Shown here piece after piece: positions 44,556-52,670 of a stretch of 64,000 bases of DNA (positions are counted from its first letter, which is position 1; every line of letters starts with the position of its first letter). Position numbers and translations under genes: made by a program. The notes under the pieces were generated by a model, which was given only the letters and a program-made list of their open reading frames with translations, was not told the origin of the DNA and searched no databases. Origin of the DNA: an uncultured Bdellovibrionales bacterium (GTDB lineage Bacteria; Bdellovibrionota; Bdellovibrionia; Bdellovibrionales; Bdellovibrionaceae). The DNA lies in contig CAIYID010000001.1 of the NCBI GenBank assembly GCA_903926205.1, forward strand, positions 1 to 64,000. Direction: 5' to 3'.

Positions 44556-45664
44556 CAGAGACCCGGGTTTTAGCGGTCGAGATAATCACTCCCGCTAGAA
44601 AAAGCGAGCGGCTGCTGCTCATTGATATTTTTCGCATTTTTTGTGTGTTCTTTATCGTCGTTTATCACACTTGGATTCTATTTATTGGACTGGAGAGCAC
44701 TCAGAGTCAGCCGTATTTATTTTTTCGTTTTTTTGAAATTACGCGGTCATTTTTTTTTGATCGGGCCGGCCTCTGGGTCGCCATCACTTCTTTTTTTCTT
44801 TTTGGTTATTTAGCCTCAAAACTTTATCGTTGGCGAATTCCCTTTTTTATTTTTGGCATGTTAGCCACTCAGTACGTTGGAGAAAGTGATGCGGATTTTT
44901 TAAAGCTTAATAATTATATTTGGGGGGTCTTTTCTTTTGTGCTCTCGGGATATTTAATTCTAGTATTAACAGAGAAAATTTCACAATTCTGGCGCACGGG
45001 CGTTCATCTTTTATTGTCATCTTTACTGATTATTCCTCACTCACTTTTTAGAGTTTGGTTAGATTTTATTCCTTCAGGTTATTTAAAGCAGGCGCTCATC
45101 GGAGATTATCTTTACGGTCAGATTCCGACGGGTTGGTTCCTATTACCTTGGTTGGGTTTTATTTTGCTCAGCTTTGAGGTGGGAACTTGGCTTCGTCTTT
45201 GGAAAAGCAAAATTCAAAACTGGCAGTTAACTTTAGACTGGCTTTTTAGTTTTATCGTGCTCAGCTCCTTAGTCGTTTTGATCCTTCGGGGCCCAGGGTT
45301 TTCCTTAGGGCCGATGTTTAATCAGGTCATTTTTTGGGTAGAACCTCCTGATCTGGCCTTCACTGTCCTTTTTCCAATATGGATATTTCGTATGGCTCAA
45401 TTGAAAAAAATCCAGAATTTATTGGAGACTTCAAAGCTAACAAAAAAAATAAGCGAGCTTTGTTGGAATCAACATTTTTGGTTTTGTCATATCTTGCATT
45501 TGACTCTCTTTTATCTGTTACAGACGTCAATTCCTGATAGAATTATTCGCCAACCCCTCATCCTACAACTGTTGCCTTTTATTATTCTCATGAGTACAGA
45601 GTTTATTGGACGTCGTTTTTTTGAGCAATTAAAGAAGTTTCCAATTCGGCGCCTGGCTCGGTGA
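44552..45664 (+). CDS. Membrane acyltransferase (family 3-like)
   Basis: 370 aa, about ten membrane helices. The start LLIDIFRIFCVFFIVVYHTW is the usual first helix of acyltransferase-3 proteins, with the active His in VYHTW; the end has further helices and a basic tail. GTG 44552 overlaps the previous stop (GTGA), which fixes it in the prepilin operon. Such enzymes O-acetylate sugars or proteins at the membrane. A second, related protein is encoded at 46590-47642. Substrate unknown. Confidence 0.7.
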   Translation: MTETRVLAVEIITPARKSERLLLIDIFRIFCVFFIVVYHTWILFIGLESTQSQPYLFFRFFEITRSFFFDRAGLWVAITSFFLFGYLASKLYRWRIPFFIFGMLATQYVGESDADFLKLNNYIWGVFSFVLSGYLILVLTEKISQFWRTGVHLLLSSLLIIPHSLFRVWLDFIPSGYLKQALIGDYLYGQIPTGWFLLPWLGFILLSFEVGTWLRLWKSKIQNWQLTLDWLFSFIVLSSLVVLILRGPGFSLGPMFNQVIFWVEPPDLAFTVLFPIWIFRMAQLKKIQNLLETSKLTKKISELCWNQHFWFCHILHLTLFYLLQTSIPDRIIRQPLILQLLPFIILMSTEFIGRRFFEQLKKFPIRRLAR

Positions 45665-45667
45665 AGT

Positions 45668-46048
45668 TTAAGGATTTCTGGAGATTTTGGCGGCAGAGTT
45701 TGGTCCACGCGTGGCTTCAACCAGAAAAACGTCCTGAGCTTGAGTGGCTTTTCTAAATTCTTGAATAAAGAAATCCACATTCATACGGGAACTGCAGGTG
45801 AAAATATCCACGGCCGCATAGTAATATTCGGGCCAAGTGTGAATGGCGACATGAGATTCTGAGATCACAACAACGCCGGTGACTCCCTGAGGGGCAAATT
45901 TATGAAAGATATCTTTGATTATTTTTGCACCAGAAAGTGCAACTGCGGCAACAAGAGAAGATCTTAACGCGATTTCATCGTTTAAGAGGTCACGGTTGCA
46001 ACCTGAAAATTCAACTAAGTAGTGTTTACCAAGATCAAGTTGTTCCAA
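45668..46048 (-). CDS. speH: S-adenosylmethionine decarboxylase proenzyme
   Basis: 126 aa from TTG 46048, supported by AGGAGC six bases upstream. Class-1B prokaryotic AdoMetDC: the self-cleavage site VISESHVAIHTWPE gives Ser65 as pyruvoyl precursor, His70, and Cys85 in DIFTCSS, the same order and spacing as in Thermotoga and Bacillus enzymes. It makes decarboxylated AdoMet, the aminopropyl donor for spermidine synthesis, and so fits the aminopropyltransferase at 39542. It is on the opposite strand, three bases from the acyltransferase stop. No putrescine-forming enzyme is certain in this window. Confidence 0.92.
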   Translation of the reverse strand: MEQLDLGKHYLVEFSGCNRDLLNDEIALRSSLVAAVALSGAKIIKDIFHKFAPQGVTGVVVISESHVAIHTWPEYYYAAVDIFTCSSRMNVDFFIQEFRKATQAQDVFLVEATRGPNSAAKISRNP

Positions 46049-46174
46049 AATAGCTCCTTTTTTTACTTTATTTTGATCTTGTGCTCATGTTCAAGTTGAA
46101 AATTGACAGATTTGTTCCATTACGAACAAAATAATGACAGAATTCTTCAGTACATAAAAATAAAGGATATTAAT

Positions 46175-46642
46175 ATGAGTGATAAAAATATTCGAAAAAA
46201 ACTTTTTATAGATCCTGCTTTTCAAGGTTATTTTTTCATCGCAACATCAGTGCTCGCCAGTGTTGGAAGTGCTATAATCTTTGCTGTGACCAGATTTTTT
46301 TCTTCAAATTTTATTTTTGAAGCAAAAAAACTAGGTCTTCCGTCTGATCATCCATTCTTTCAACTTATAGAGTCGCAGCAAAAAATGATGGATCTGGGCG
46401 TTTTCATTTCTTCGGTGGCCGTTTTTGGTGTTTTGATCATTTATGGGCTTTACATGTCTAATCGGGTAGCGGGCCCCATTTATCGACTAAAAAATCATCT
46501 TCGCGCTTATTGTGGAGGTAAAGAGTATTCTAAAGTTACATTTCGCGAGAAAGATTTTTTTCCAGAACTGGCCACTCTGGTGAATGAAGCTATTCTTCAT
46601 GCCGAGACACGTTCAAATTCTTCGACTGAAAAAAAATCATAA
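46175..46642 (+). CDS. Small HAMP-domain membrane protein without output domain
   Basis: 155 aa. ATG 46175 has AAGGA nine bases upstream. Two membrane helices (about 17-40 and 75-100) enclose a short periplasmic loop, followed by a HAMP domain starting SNRVAGPIYRLKNHL and ending near residue 148. No kinase, cyclase or chemoreceptor domain follows. It may modulate a partner receptor or sense membrane state. Its 3' end overlaps the opposite-strand acyltransferase gene by 53 bp. Confidence 0.65.
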   Translation: MSDKNIRKKLFIDPAFQGYFFIATSVLASVGSAIIFAVTRFFSSNFIFEAKKLGLPSDHPFFQLIESQQKMMDLGVFISSVAVFGVLIIYGLYMSNRVAGPIYRLKNHLRAYCGGKEYSKVTFREKDFFPELATLVNEAILHAETRSNSSTEKKS

Positions 46643-47642
46643 AACGGGCGGCGAGTTCCGTTGCAAGGATGACGGTGGGGATCATGGCATCAAAAACGTG
46701 AGGGTGCTTTAAGAATAATCCTGCATAGCGAGAAGCGATCGCAAGAAAAATAAATTGCAGTAAATAACAAAGCCCAAATGACGAATTCCAGCGTAAAGCG
46801 GAAAAGGTCAAGATCCCTTTTTGCTGAGCCAACCAGCTGTTGATTTTTTCCAAGAAAGACAACCGCAAGAGAAATAGAATCCAACTTAACTGAGAAGCAA
46901 GAACGTGAATGGGCTGCCTGAGCACATCGCAATAGTATTTTTGAGTGGCGGAGCTCGCCTGATAAGCTCCAGTGTGGGGAATAGATAGCGCGAGAATAAA
47001 AAACCATAAAAGGCCTTCGCGCCAAGTGAAGATTTTAAACCAAAACAGCTTTCGACGAATAAAAGAACCTAGGGAAAAAAAAGTTAAAAACAGTCCGGCC
47101 CAGGGAAGAATGGGCCAGGCGCCAGTTCCCTCTGGTGGACAAGTTCCAACAAGGGCCGCATTAAAAAAACCATCACTTTTTGGAAAGATATTCCACCATG
47201 GAATCACTAAAACAATAAATCCAAAAACTCCCAATATCCAATTCGGAATTTTAAAGCTTTGGCAAAACCACAAAAACAACACGCTAAAGGTTAACAAGGA
47301 GTAAATATCCCATTCATAATAAATTTGTTCGCCAAAAGGTCGGCCTTCGCAAAGAGCTAAAACAAAAACGCTGATGAGTAAAAAAACGAATATTTTTTTT
47401 AAATTTGAATTTTTGATTCCGAGTAGAAGTGCGAAGATCAAAATCAAAACTTGCCCCCCAAAAGAAAAATAATGGGAATACACCTCAAGCTTTGCAGACC
47501 AAGAATCGGCACCATTAAATAAAATAGAATCATCGGGAAACACAGCTTCATGAGCATGCCAATTAATAATTAACAGCATAAAAAAACTACGTATTAGATC
47601 AATCCCATACCAACGAAATTTTGCTTGTTCTGTCTTATGCAT
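46590..47642 (-). CDS. Membrane acyltransferase-like protein
   Basis: 350 aa, about ten membrane helices. First helix RWYGIDLIRSFFMLLIINWHAHEA has the acyltransferase/heparan-acetyltransferase-like pattern with a His in the loop. Later motifs PEGTGAWPILPWAGLFLTFFSLG and a final helical pair ending in a basic tail fit the same broad fold as the protein of 44552-45664 (compare its GWFLLPWLGFILLSFEVG). The pair flanks the AdoMet decarboxylase and HAMP genes. Substrate unknown. Confidence 0.65.
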   Translation of the reverse strand: MHKTEQAKFRWYGIDLIRSFFMLLIINWHAHEAVFPDDSILFNGADSWSAKLEVYSHYFSFGGQVLILIFALLLGIKNSNLKKIFVFLLISVFVLALCEGRPFGEQIYYEWDIYSLLTFSVLFLWFCQSFKIPNWILGVFGFIVLVIPWWNIFPKSDGFFNAALVGTCPPEGTGAWPILPWAGLFLTFFSLGSFIRRKLFWFKIFTWREGLLWFFILALSIPHTGAYQASSATQKYYCDVLRQPIHVLASQLSWILFLLRLSFLEKINSWLAQQKGILTFSALRWNSSFGLCYLLQFIFLAIASRYAGLFLKHPHVFDAMIPTVILATELAARFMIFFQSKNLNVSRHEE

Positions 47643-47904
47643 TTGATCTCATTCAGTCATTTTTCAAATAAAAAAGTTCTGTGGATTATTATCTTGTTTA
47701 AAAAAATTGATGTGAAACATTTTTGTGTTTGAATATAAGTTAAAAACGGTCGATTTTCTTTTTTAAAATTAATCAATTATTTCAGCAAGATATAACTGGA
47801 TTGGTCGTTTCTGGCATAAAGGTTTCATTTGCAAATTGACGCACATGGCTGATTGAGATAGAGTTCTTTCCCCTGCTGTTTTACAAGTGGAGAGTCTGCC
47901 CGCA

Positions 47905-50900
47905 ATGATGCAAACCAAAATTATGCAGCGAAAGCTTTGTCATTGTTTTCCTTACGCCGTAATGGCGAAGGGGACCTCTTATCATCTTAACCAAGCGGTT
48001 CGTGCTATTCATGTTGTCGGAACGATAATGTGGGCCGAAGTCGTTGGTTCGGAAATTTATTTAGCAGGGCTCAATTGGACAGGTGCGGAAACTTCTGGTG
48101 AAATATTAGTTCACTGCACTTGCCCACATTTTTCACGCGGAGATTTATGTAAACACTTATGGGCTTTGATATTGGAAATCGACAAGAAGGGGCTTTCTTA
48201 CAAAATACCGATTCGGCGCCCGCTTCGTCTTAATCGTGTTGAGAAATTTATTTTTCCAAAATCAGTATCAACAGTTCAGAAAAGATCACGATCAACAAAT
48301 TCTTCAATTCTAAATTGGCGTGAGGCTTTCAATGACAACAGTCGAGCTCTCCTGCCAAAAAAATCAGGGAAGGCGCTTCGAGCTTTTGGTTTGATTCTCA
48401 AAGAAGATGATCACGACCATGATTCTATCAATTTTCTTATGTACGCTTCAGAGTTAACATCTGCAGGCGTTTATTCGATTCCACGGTTGGTTCCCTTTCC
48501 AGATAGATCAGTTTTTGACTCGGAGGATTCGAACTTCAAGGCTATCGTTAAAACGCTAGCAGCATTAGCGCTCAATGATGAAAGTTCGAGCTGGAATCGC
48601 TTTGGAGCTTCTCGTCGACCTTCAGATCCTTACAGCCGCAAAATTGACACAAAAAATTTGACGCCACTTTTAGAAAGTGTTCTGGCTACAGGAAAAATTT
48701 TTCCTTCTAGTGAGGCTTTTGGTGAATCACTTAAAGGAAAGAGTCAGACAAATTATTTTTTCACAAGATTTGAAAAGCTGACCTTTCATGTTTCTGAATC
48801 GAACGCTGGCGGGTATTTGATCGAGGGACAGACCGAAATCTTATTGGCAGCGGATTTTGAAGTGCGAGAGAAAATTCCGCTTAATAAATTAATTAAATTT
48901 TCGGAACCAAACCTTTGTGTATTTGAAAATAAAATGGGTTTTCTTGAACCGTCAGAAGTTGAAAATACCTGGGTTCAGCTCCTTCAGGCCGGAAGTCTTT
49001 CCGTGCCTGAAGAAGATGTGGAATCCTTCCTTGAAGCTGCATTGAATGAGCAAATTAAATTTGAGTTTCCCGAGAGTTTGCAGTGGCCAATCACACTTGA
49101 AAAACCCCAAGCAAAAGTTCAATTGGTGGCCGAGAAACGTTCAGAGTTTGTTGATCGATACATTTTTGATTTGAAATTTCAATATGGCTTAAGAATAGTT
49201 TCGCATTTTTCTAATTTTCGTCGTCTTGTCTCAGGAGAAAATAAAAAAATATATGAGCGTCAAGAAGAGGAAGAGGCTAAGGTCTACGGTCAGCTGCCAC
49301 TTCATCTTTTGAACCTTAGATCAAAAGAGGGAGATGAACAAAGGGTTCTGCCTGTAAAAAATCTGATTGAATTCGTTAGAGAGGCGCTAAAGGCCGGAAT
49401 CGCAATTGAGGTGGAAAATAAAAAAATTCAAGTGGAAAATGATTTTCAAGTTTCTGTCAGCTCCGGAGTTGATTGGTTTGATGTCGACGGTGAGGCTCAG
49501 TTTTCAGGAATATGGGTCAAGTTTCCAATAATTCTTGAGGCTATTCGTCGAGGGGAGAGTTTTGTTCCGCTCGTTGATGGCTCTGTCGGAATCATTAATG
49601 AAGATTTAAAGAAAAAATTGGAAAAACTTTCGGCCTTTGCGGAATCCAGTAAAAATGGTCTTCGTTTTAGTCAATCGCAAGGCCTGCTTTTGAATTCGCT
49701 TTTAGACGATGAAGTAAATCTGAAACTCGACGAAAAGTTTAGCAAACTAAGAGAGCAAATAAAAACATTTTCAGGACTTAAACAGACAGATCCGGTGGCA
49801 AGTTTTTGCGGAAAACTACGGAAATATCAAAAAGAGGGTTTGGGTTGGCTTCAGTTTCTAGAATCCTTTGGGTTTGGTGGAATTCTTGCCGATGACATGG
49901 GGCTCGGAAAGACAATTCAGTGCCTTGCTTTTCTTGAAGGAAGACGGAATGGAAAAAACACTGATAAAAATAGAAAATTGGAACCGAGTTTGCTTCTTGC
50001 TCCAAAATCACTTCTTTCCAATTGGCAGCTAGAAGCGGCGAAATTCACGCCGAAACTTAAAGTTTTGATTCTTTCAGGGGCTGAGCGAGAGCGTGATCTA
50101 GATGAATTTCGAAAATATGATCTTGTTGTGAGCACCTATCAGACAATGCTGAGGGATTTGGCTTCAATGAAAGAAATCAATTGGAGTTGCGTCATATTAG
50201 ACGAAGCCCAGGCGATTAAAAATCCAAAAGCTTTAATCTCGAGGGCTGTGAAGCAAATTCCAGCGACCTACAAATTAGCAATGACAGGAACGCCGATTGA
50301 AAATTCAATTCAAGATTTATTTTCAATCTCCGATTTTGTTAATCCTGGCTTCTTGCGTGGAAAAAACAGAACGGCAAATTTGAAACTGAGTGACGACTCA
50401 AGAGAGGTCTTGCTCAGGGCTTTCAAACCAGTGATTTTGCGAAGAACTAAAGAGCAAGTGCTTAAAGATTTGCCTGAAAAAACAGAGCAAATCATTTCTG
50501 TAGAGCTTGAATCCAAGCAGCTTCGTATTTACAACGAGCTTAAAAAATTCTATCAAAGCCAGCTTCTTAAAGAAGTCAGTGATAATGGAATTAATAAATC
50601 GAAAATTCAAATTTTAGCGGCACTCACCAGATTGAGGCAAGCGGCCCTTCATCCAGGGTTGATTGATTCCGCACTTGTAAAGTCGAAATGTGCAAAGTTT
50701 GAAATCGTTTTGCAAATGTTGGAGGATATTATTTCCGAAGGACATCGGGTTTTAATTTTCTCTCAATTTACCGGACTATTAGCCCTACTCAAGACGGAGC
50801 TGGACGAGAAAAAAATTGAGTATTGCTACTTGGATGGACAAACCAAACGACGACAAGACGTGATCAATGATTTTAAAACAAAATCCTGTCCTGTGTTTTT

Positions 50901-51192
50901 ATTGAGTCTTAAAGCCGGCGGAGTCGGCCTTAATCTTGTCGAGGCGGATTATGTGTTTTTACTTGATCCTTGGTGGAATCCTGCCGTTGAAGCCCAAGCC
51001 ATCGATCGTGTTCACAGAATTGGACAAAAACAGGCGGTCAATGCTTATCGCTTTATTGCAAAAAACACGGTGGAAGAGAAAATTCTTGAATTGCAACAGA
51101 CCAAAAAAGGAATTTCCTCCGAGATTTTAGACGAGCAATCAAGTTTAATGAAAAGTTTGACGGCCAAAGATATTGAAAATTTATTTATGTAG
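47905..51192 (+). CDS. SWIM-SNF2 family helicase
   Basis: 1095 aa from ATG 47905 (GGAG 12 bases upstream; GTG 47887 possible). SWIM zinc site CTCPHFSRGDLCKH lies near residues 71-84. A long middle region of about 500 residues is typical of bacterial SNF2 proteins. The helicase core has GILADDMGLGKTIQ (near 660), LDEAQAIKN (motif II), AMTGTPIENS, FSQFTGLL, SLKAGGVGLNL and AIDRVHRIGQKQ, so all SNF2 motifs are intact. It is a DNA translocase that probably removes or remodels DNA-bound proteins such as RNA polymerase. A GNAT gene follows after 9 bp. Confidence 0.9.
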   Translation: MMQTKIMQRKLCHCFPYAVMAKGTSYHLNQAVRAIHVVGTIMWAEVVGSEIYLAGLNWTGAETSGEILVHCTCPHFSRGDLCKHLWALILEIDKKGLSYKIPIRRPLRLNRVEKFIFPKSVSTVQKRSRSTNSSILNWREAFNDNSRALLPKKSGKALRAFGLILKEDDHDHDSINFLMYASELTSAGVYSIPRLVPFPDRSVFDSEDSNFKAIVKTLAALALNDESSSWNRFGASRRPSDPYSRKIDTKNLTPLLESVLATGKIFPSSEAFGESLKGKSQTNYFFTRFEKLTFHVSESNAGGYLIEGQTEILLAADFEVREKIPLNKLIKFSEPNLCVFENKMGFLEPSEVENTWVQLLQAGSLSVPEEDVESFLEAALNEQIKFEFPESLQWPITLEKPQAKVQLVAEKRSEFVDRYIFDLKFQYGLRIVSHFSNFRRLVSGENKKIYERQEEEEAKVYGQLPLHLLNLRSKEGDEQRVLPVKNLIEFVREALKAGIAIEVENKKIQVENDFQVSVSSGVDWFDVDGEAQFSGIWVKFPIILEAIRRGESFVPLVDGSVGIINEDLKKKLEKLSAFAESSKNGLRFSQSQGLLLNSLLDDEVNLKLDEKFSKLREQIKTFSGLKQTDPVASFCGKLRKYQKEGLGWLQFLESFGFGGILADDMGLGKTIQCLAFLEGRRNGKNTDKNRKLEPSLLLAPKSLLSNWQLEAAKFTPKLKVLILSGAERERDLDEFRKYDLVVSTYQTMLRDLASMKEINWSCVILDEAQAIKNPKALISRAVKQIPATYKLAMTGTPIENSIQDLFSISDFVNPGFLRGKNRTANLKLSDDSREVLLRAFKPVILRRTKEQVLKDLPEKTEQIISVELESKQLRIYNELKKFYQSQLLKEVSDNGINKSKIQILAALTRLRQAALHPGLIDSALVKSKCAKFEIVLQMLEDIISEGHRVLIFSQFTGLLALLKTELDEKKIEYCYLDGQTKRRQDVINDFKTKSCPVFLLSLKAGGVGLNLVEADYVFLLDPWWNPAVEAQAIDRVHRIGQKQAVNAYRFIAKNTVEEKILELQQTKKGISSEILDEQSSLMKSLTAKDIENLFM

Positions 51193-51201
51193 AGGGCTCT
51201 T

Positions 51202-51693
51202 ATGAAGCTTGTGCCAATGACAGAATCGGAATTTAATTTTTGGTTGCCGCGAAGCCGTCGGTCGTATGCTGCGGACAAAATGAAAGCGAATGGCTTGGCT
51301 CAAGACGAGGCAGACAAAGTGGCCGCAGAAGGTTTCAATCAGATGCTTTCTCAAGGAATCAATTCAAAAAATAATTTTCTGTATTCAGCTAAAGATGCTC
51401 AGCAAAATATTCTAGGTTTTATTTGGTTTTGTGTTTTAAGTATTGAAGGGCATCGCAGAGCTTATATTTGTGATGTCATTATCGAAGAACAATATCGAGG
51501 TAAGGGTTATGGACGGCAGGTCATGATGCTCGTCGAGCAAGAAATAAAAAAACAAGGCTTGAATCGTGTCGGGCTGCATGTTTTTGGCTTTAACGAAAGA
51601 GCCATTAAACTTTACAAATCAATGGGTTATTTAACAACTGACATTGAGATGGAAAAAACTTTGCCGAATAGCCGAATAAATGATTCTCAATGA
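51202..51693 (+). CDS. GNAT N-acetyltransferase
   Basis: 163 aa, ribosome site GAGGG. GNAT core: ILGFIWFCVLS, ICDVIIEEQYRGKGYGRQVM (acetyl-CoA loop QYRGKGYG) and LHVFGFNERAIKLYKSMGY. The N-terminal part is helical and unlike RimI. Acceptor unknown; the family acetylates amines of small molecules or proteins. It may be co-transcribed with the SNF2 gene. Confidence 0.85.
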   Translation: MKLVPMTESEFNFWLPRSRRSYAADKMKANGLAQDEADKVAAEGFNQMLSQGINSKNNFLYSAKDAQQNILGFIWFCVLSIEGHRRAYICDVIIEEQYRGKGYGRQVMMLVEQEIKKQGLNRVGLHVFGFNERAIKLYKSMGYLTTDIEMEKTLPNSRINDSQ

Positions 51694-51844
51694 AAAAATC
51701 AATGAAGGTGACATTGTAGGACTCAATGTTGAATCTTTTGACATAGCTTCTGGCGCTATCTCTGACTTATATCGCTTAAAGTTTGGCATAGTTATGGCTT
51801 TGACAACCGGAGAATATCGTTCTGGTTTGAATCTGGGAAATTAA
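51680..51844 (+). CDS. Possible small protein (54 aa)
   Basis: ATG 51680 opens a 54-codon frame ending at TAA 51842-51844 and overlapping the end of the GNAT gene by 14 bp. Composition is protein-like with a hydrophobic second half (FGIVMALTTG). No ribosome site is visible, and the frame may be chance in otherwise unannotated DNA. Confidence 0.25.
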   Translation: MILNEKINEGDIVGLNVESFDIASGAISDLYRLKFGIVMALTTGEYRSGLNLGN

Positions 51845-51876
51845 TTCCAGCAATTTTGGAGCGGACGCGAGTTATT

Positions 51877-52344
51877 ATGAAAAAGTTATTTGCTTTAATG
51901 GTCACGGTTTTTGTCTTTTCGGCCCAAAGTTTTGCCCTTAATGGTGTATTTACAGATGTTCAAGATGGAAAAACTAAGCGATGGGCGATCTCTGTGCAGA
52001 ATGAGTTCAGTTTGGAGAAAGCTCATCAACTCTGTCAAAATCTGAATCTTCGGTTGCCGACTGTTCCCGAGTTAGAGCAAATTTATACGACCACCAAAGC
52101 CTCTGGACAATCCCTTCTGGCCGGCAATAGAAATGGTTATATGGTTATTTGGTCTTCTGAGTCCAACTGGACGGTTGATGCTCTTCCTGTTTTACCTCCG
52201 CTGCTAGTAATTCCTTTTCCTGAAAAAGCTGGCGTTGGCTTGACGATTTATTCTGATTCTTATGGCGCTGAAACAAAATTTGCTAATGCTCATCGCCATA
52301 TTCTTGAGGGCGGTAAGGCTTATGTTCTTTGTATTGGTGAGTAA
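51877..52344 (+). CDS. Secreted protein, DUF1566-like
   Basis: 155 aa. ATG 51877 starts directly at a signal peptide (MKKLFALMVTVFVFSAQSFA); the frame extends upstream without support. The motif AHQLCQNLNLRLPTVPELEQIY resembles the Lcl/DUF1566 signature (A..C..L....RLPT..EL), with YMVIWSSE and VLCIGE near the end; the two Cys likely pair. The domain is short for the family. It ends four bases before tRNA-Leu on the other strand. Function unknown. Confidence 0.65.
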   Translation: MKKLFALMVTVFVFSAQSFALNGVFTDVQDGKTKRWAISVQNEFSLEKAHQLCQNLNLRLPTVPELEQIYTTTKASGQSLLAGNRNGYMVIWSSESNWTVDALPVLPPLLVIPFPEKAGVGLTIYSDSYGAETKFANAHRHILEGGKAYVLCIGE

Positions 52345-52347
52345 GTT

Positions 52348-52432
52348 TGGTGGCCTCTCCGAGAATCGAACTCGGACACCTTGCGGTACACGATTTTGAG
52401 TCGTGCGCGTCTACCAGTTCCGCCAAAAGGCC
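52348..52432 (-). tRNA. tRNA-Leu (CAA)
   Basis: 85 nt, class II with a long variable arm and encoded CCA (reads TGG at 52348-52350 on the plus strand). Acceptor GGCCTTTT pairs with the AGAGGCC end (one G-T), the anticodon loop is CTCAAAA (CAA, reading TTG), and the T loop is TTCGATT. Confidence 0.95.
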
Positions 52433-52609
52433 ACTTGAATCGAGCTCGAGAATCTAAATCTAATTTAGTTGGTACTCAAGTAATAATTTCACTGTTCGTT
52501 ACAATTTATGGCAATAAATGGGTGATAAAGTGTCTCCAGATATTTTTTACAATTTAAAATAAAGCTATAATTACAGTAAGATAGGCAATACATAAGGGAT
52601 GACGTATTG

Positions 52610-52625
52610 TGGCATATCAATTGCT
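52610..52625 (+). promoter_or_regulatory. Probable sigma-54 promoter
   Basis: TGGCAT at 52610-52615, five bases, then TTGCT at 52621-52625: one mismatch from TGGCAC-N5-TTGCW, with correct spacing. Transcription would start near 52636, 35 bases before the outer-membrane protein gene. Second such site in the window after 8470-8485. Confidence 0.55.
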
Positions 52626-52670
52626 TATACAGATGATGACTAAAAGTATTTTAACCACGAGGAGTGCTTA

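Noticed and set aside
46690-47304. Open frames on both strands inside the acyltransferase gene
   Set aside because: The 350-aa membrane protein explains the region; these frames have no ribosome sites or family features.
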